Origin: GWC2-37-8 sp964485555
GTDB taxonomy: Bacteria > Patescibacteriota > Minisyncoccia > Moranbacterales > GWC2-37-73
DNA length: 21,551 nt
NCBI GenBank assembly: GCA_964485555.1
Contig: CAZAJN010000042.1
Span: 1-21,551, forward strand
Direction: 5' to 3'
In this document: positions 20,660 to 21,551 of the stretch, in pieces
How positions within the stretch are numbered: position 1 is the first letter of the stretch
Layout: every line of letters begins with the position of its first letter
The notes under the pieces: generated by a model
Databases searched by the model: none
What the model was told of the DNA's origin: nothing
The model's input: only the letters and a program-made list of their open reading frames with translations
Position numbers and translations under genes: made by a program

Positions 20660-21373
20660 ATGCAAAATTTTTTCAAATCAATTCTTGACACGCTGTTCCC
20701 GATCCGATGCATTGATTGCAAAAAGGAAGGCGCCTGGCTTTGTGAAAAATGTCTGAGCAAGATTCCGATCCTCTCGGAACATGTTTGCGGCGTATGCGAA
20801 AAACAAACAACCCCGCACGGAATGACCTGTCTCAATTGCAAAAAGAAAAATCCTCTGGACGGTCTGGTTCCGGCAGTTTCATACAAACATCCCAGTGTTT
20901 GCAAAGCCGTTCATCTTTTCAAATATCGTTTCCTCCCCGACCTTTCCGTGGTCCTGGGAAGCCTCATCACTAAGTGCATCCGTGAAACTGAATTGCCAAT
21001 TCCTGACATGATCATTCCAATCCCGCTTCATCCTCGCAGGATGCGCTGGCGAGGATTCAATCAATCAGCGCTCTTAGCTCAACAGGTTTCAGAAAATTTG
21101 CTCACCCTGTCGGAAATTCCATTGGTGGAAAACGTGCTCATTCGAAAGCGCTATACTTCGTCACAAATGGAAATAAAAGATTACCACAACAGGCAGAAAA
21201 ATCTTATCGGGGCATTTTCACTTTCCGACAAATCGATCGTGGAGAATAAGATAATTTTTCTCATTGACGATGTTGCCACCACAGGCTCCACGGTTTTTGA
21301 ATGCGCCAAAGTTTTGAAAGCAGCCGGAGCCAGGCAGGTATATTGCGCGGTAATAGCCAGACAAGAGTTGTGA
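20660..21373 (+). CDS. comF: ComF-family phosphoribosyltransferase-like competence protein
   Basis: This 237-residue protein starts with two zinc-binding cysteine pairs (CIDCKKEGAWLCEKC and CGVCEKQ/CLNCKK) near residues 17-66, followed by a phosphoribosyltransferase fold. IIPIPLHPRRMRWRGFNQSALLAQ near 114-137 and the PRPP-binding IIFLIDDVATTGST near 200-213 are the defining ComF motifs. RKRYTSSQMEIKDYHNRQKN is also typical. ComF acts in uptake or processing of transforming single-stranded DNA in the cytoplasm; its exact reaction is unclear. It is the only clear plus-strand gene in the window and is divergent from pilM. The 178 bases after it, to the window end, hold no feature I can support. 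Confidence 0.95.
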   Translation: MQNFFKSILDTLFPIRCIDCKKEGAWLCEKCLSKIPILSEHVCGVCEKQTTPHGMTCLNCKKKNPLDGLVPAVSYKHPSVCKAVHLFKYRFLPDLSVVLGSLITKCIRETELPIPDMIIPIPLHPRRMRWRGFNQSALLAQQVSENLLTLSEIPLVENVLIRKRYTSSQMEIKDYHNRQKNLIGAFSLSDKSIVENKIIFLIDDVATTGSTVFECAKVLKAAGARQVYCAVIARQEL

Positions 21374-21551
21374 TCTCCTTTTGCTCTCTGCAATAACGTT
21401 ACATATTTTCCTTGTGCTTATTCTTCCCCACATCAAGCCAAAAACACTCACCCCCCGCTATAGATCATAATTAAAGGTTACCGAAATATATTGGCAAATT
21501 TTCAGAATTTTTCATTTGAGTCACCGAAACTTCTTTGTATATCGTAAAGCT

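Noticed and set aside
21474..21531. Repeated words gttaccgaaa and gtcaccgaaa near the window end as operator sites
   Set aside because: There are only two short imperfect copies and no gene start within the window to relate them to.
1..21551. CRISPR array, IS element or prophage
   Set aside because: No regularly spaced repeats with unique spacers, no transposase or integrase frame, and no phage structural genes were seen. The repeats found are short words without spacer structure.

Overview
The window reads as a chromosome segment of a Candidate Phyla Radiation (Patescibacteria) bacterium, most likely a parcubacterial lineage. This is an inference from four things: a moderately AT-rich sequence, many small GIY-YIG and S23-type ORFs, a Gram-positive-like set of type IV pilus genes with no secretin gene, and intergenic gaps filled with quasi-palindromic word repeats. 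Almost everything is on the minus strand; only comF is clearly on the plus strand.

Reading the minus strand in transcription order (high to low coordinates), pilM, pilN, pilO, pilB and a CheY-like receiver (20498-15692) form one group. pilT, an inserted S23 four-helix-bundle gene, and pilC (15646-12890) follow behind their own promoter. Two type IV pilins (12715-11788) end at a strong terminator. A third group holds a GT-C-type membrane protein, an unknown membrane-anchored protein, the prepilin peptidase pilD and three prepilin-like genes (11690-5709), and ends at a second hairpin. Together these supply the inner-membrane platform (PilM/N/O/C), extension and retraction motors (PilB/PilT), pilin processing (PilD), pilins, and a possible tip protein carrying three six-cysteine modules. 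Divergent comF at the head suggests that the pilus serves DNA uptake.

Below the pilus locus lie housekeeping genes: ligA (5619-3367) and gatC-gatA (3245-1335, transamidation of mischarged Glu-tRNAGln). A membrane protein with a HEPN-like RNxxxH motif follows. The last part is a tRNA cluster: initiator tRNA-Met, a cut-off elongator tRNA-Met at the window edge, and a GIY-YIG gene between the intact initiator tRNA and a broken duplicate of it.

The most unusual layer is the repeats. Three structurally different short repeats sit in frame inside ligA at positions where ordinary LigA proteins have short loops, including inside the zinc finger. A perfect 20-base palindrome splits the anticodon of the duplicated initiator tRNA, and 13 bases of the same palindrome recur in frame in a prepilin gene. 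Related quasi-palindromic word arrays fill several intergenic gaps and flank the S23 gene. This resembles the logic of Rickettsia palindromic elements, that is, repeats tolerated inside proteins, but with several families at once.

Several promoters share an extended -10 (TGnTATAAT-like). In two cases (ligA and the first pilin) the predicted transcription start falls on the A of the ATG, which suggests leaderless mRNAs. No gene-free stretch longer than about 300 bases exists; the longest gaps (about 110-180 bases) hold repeats, promoters or terminators as listed.
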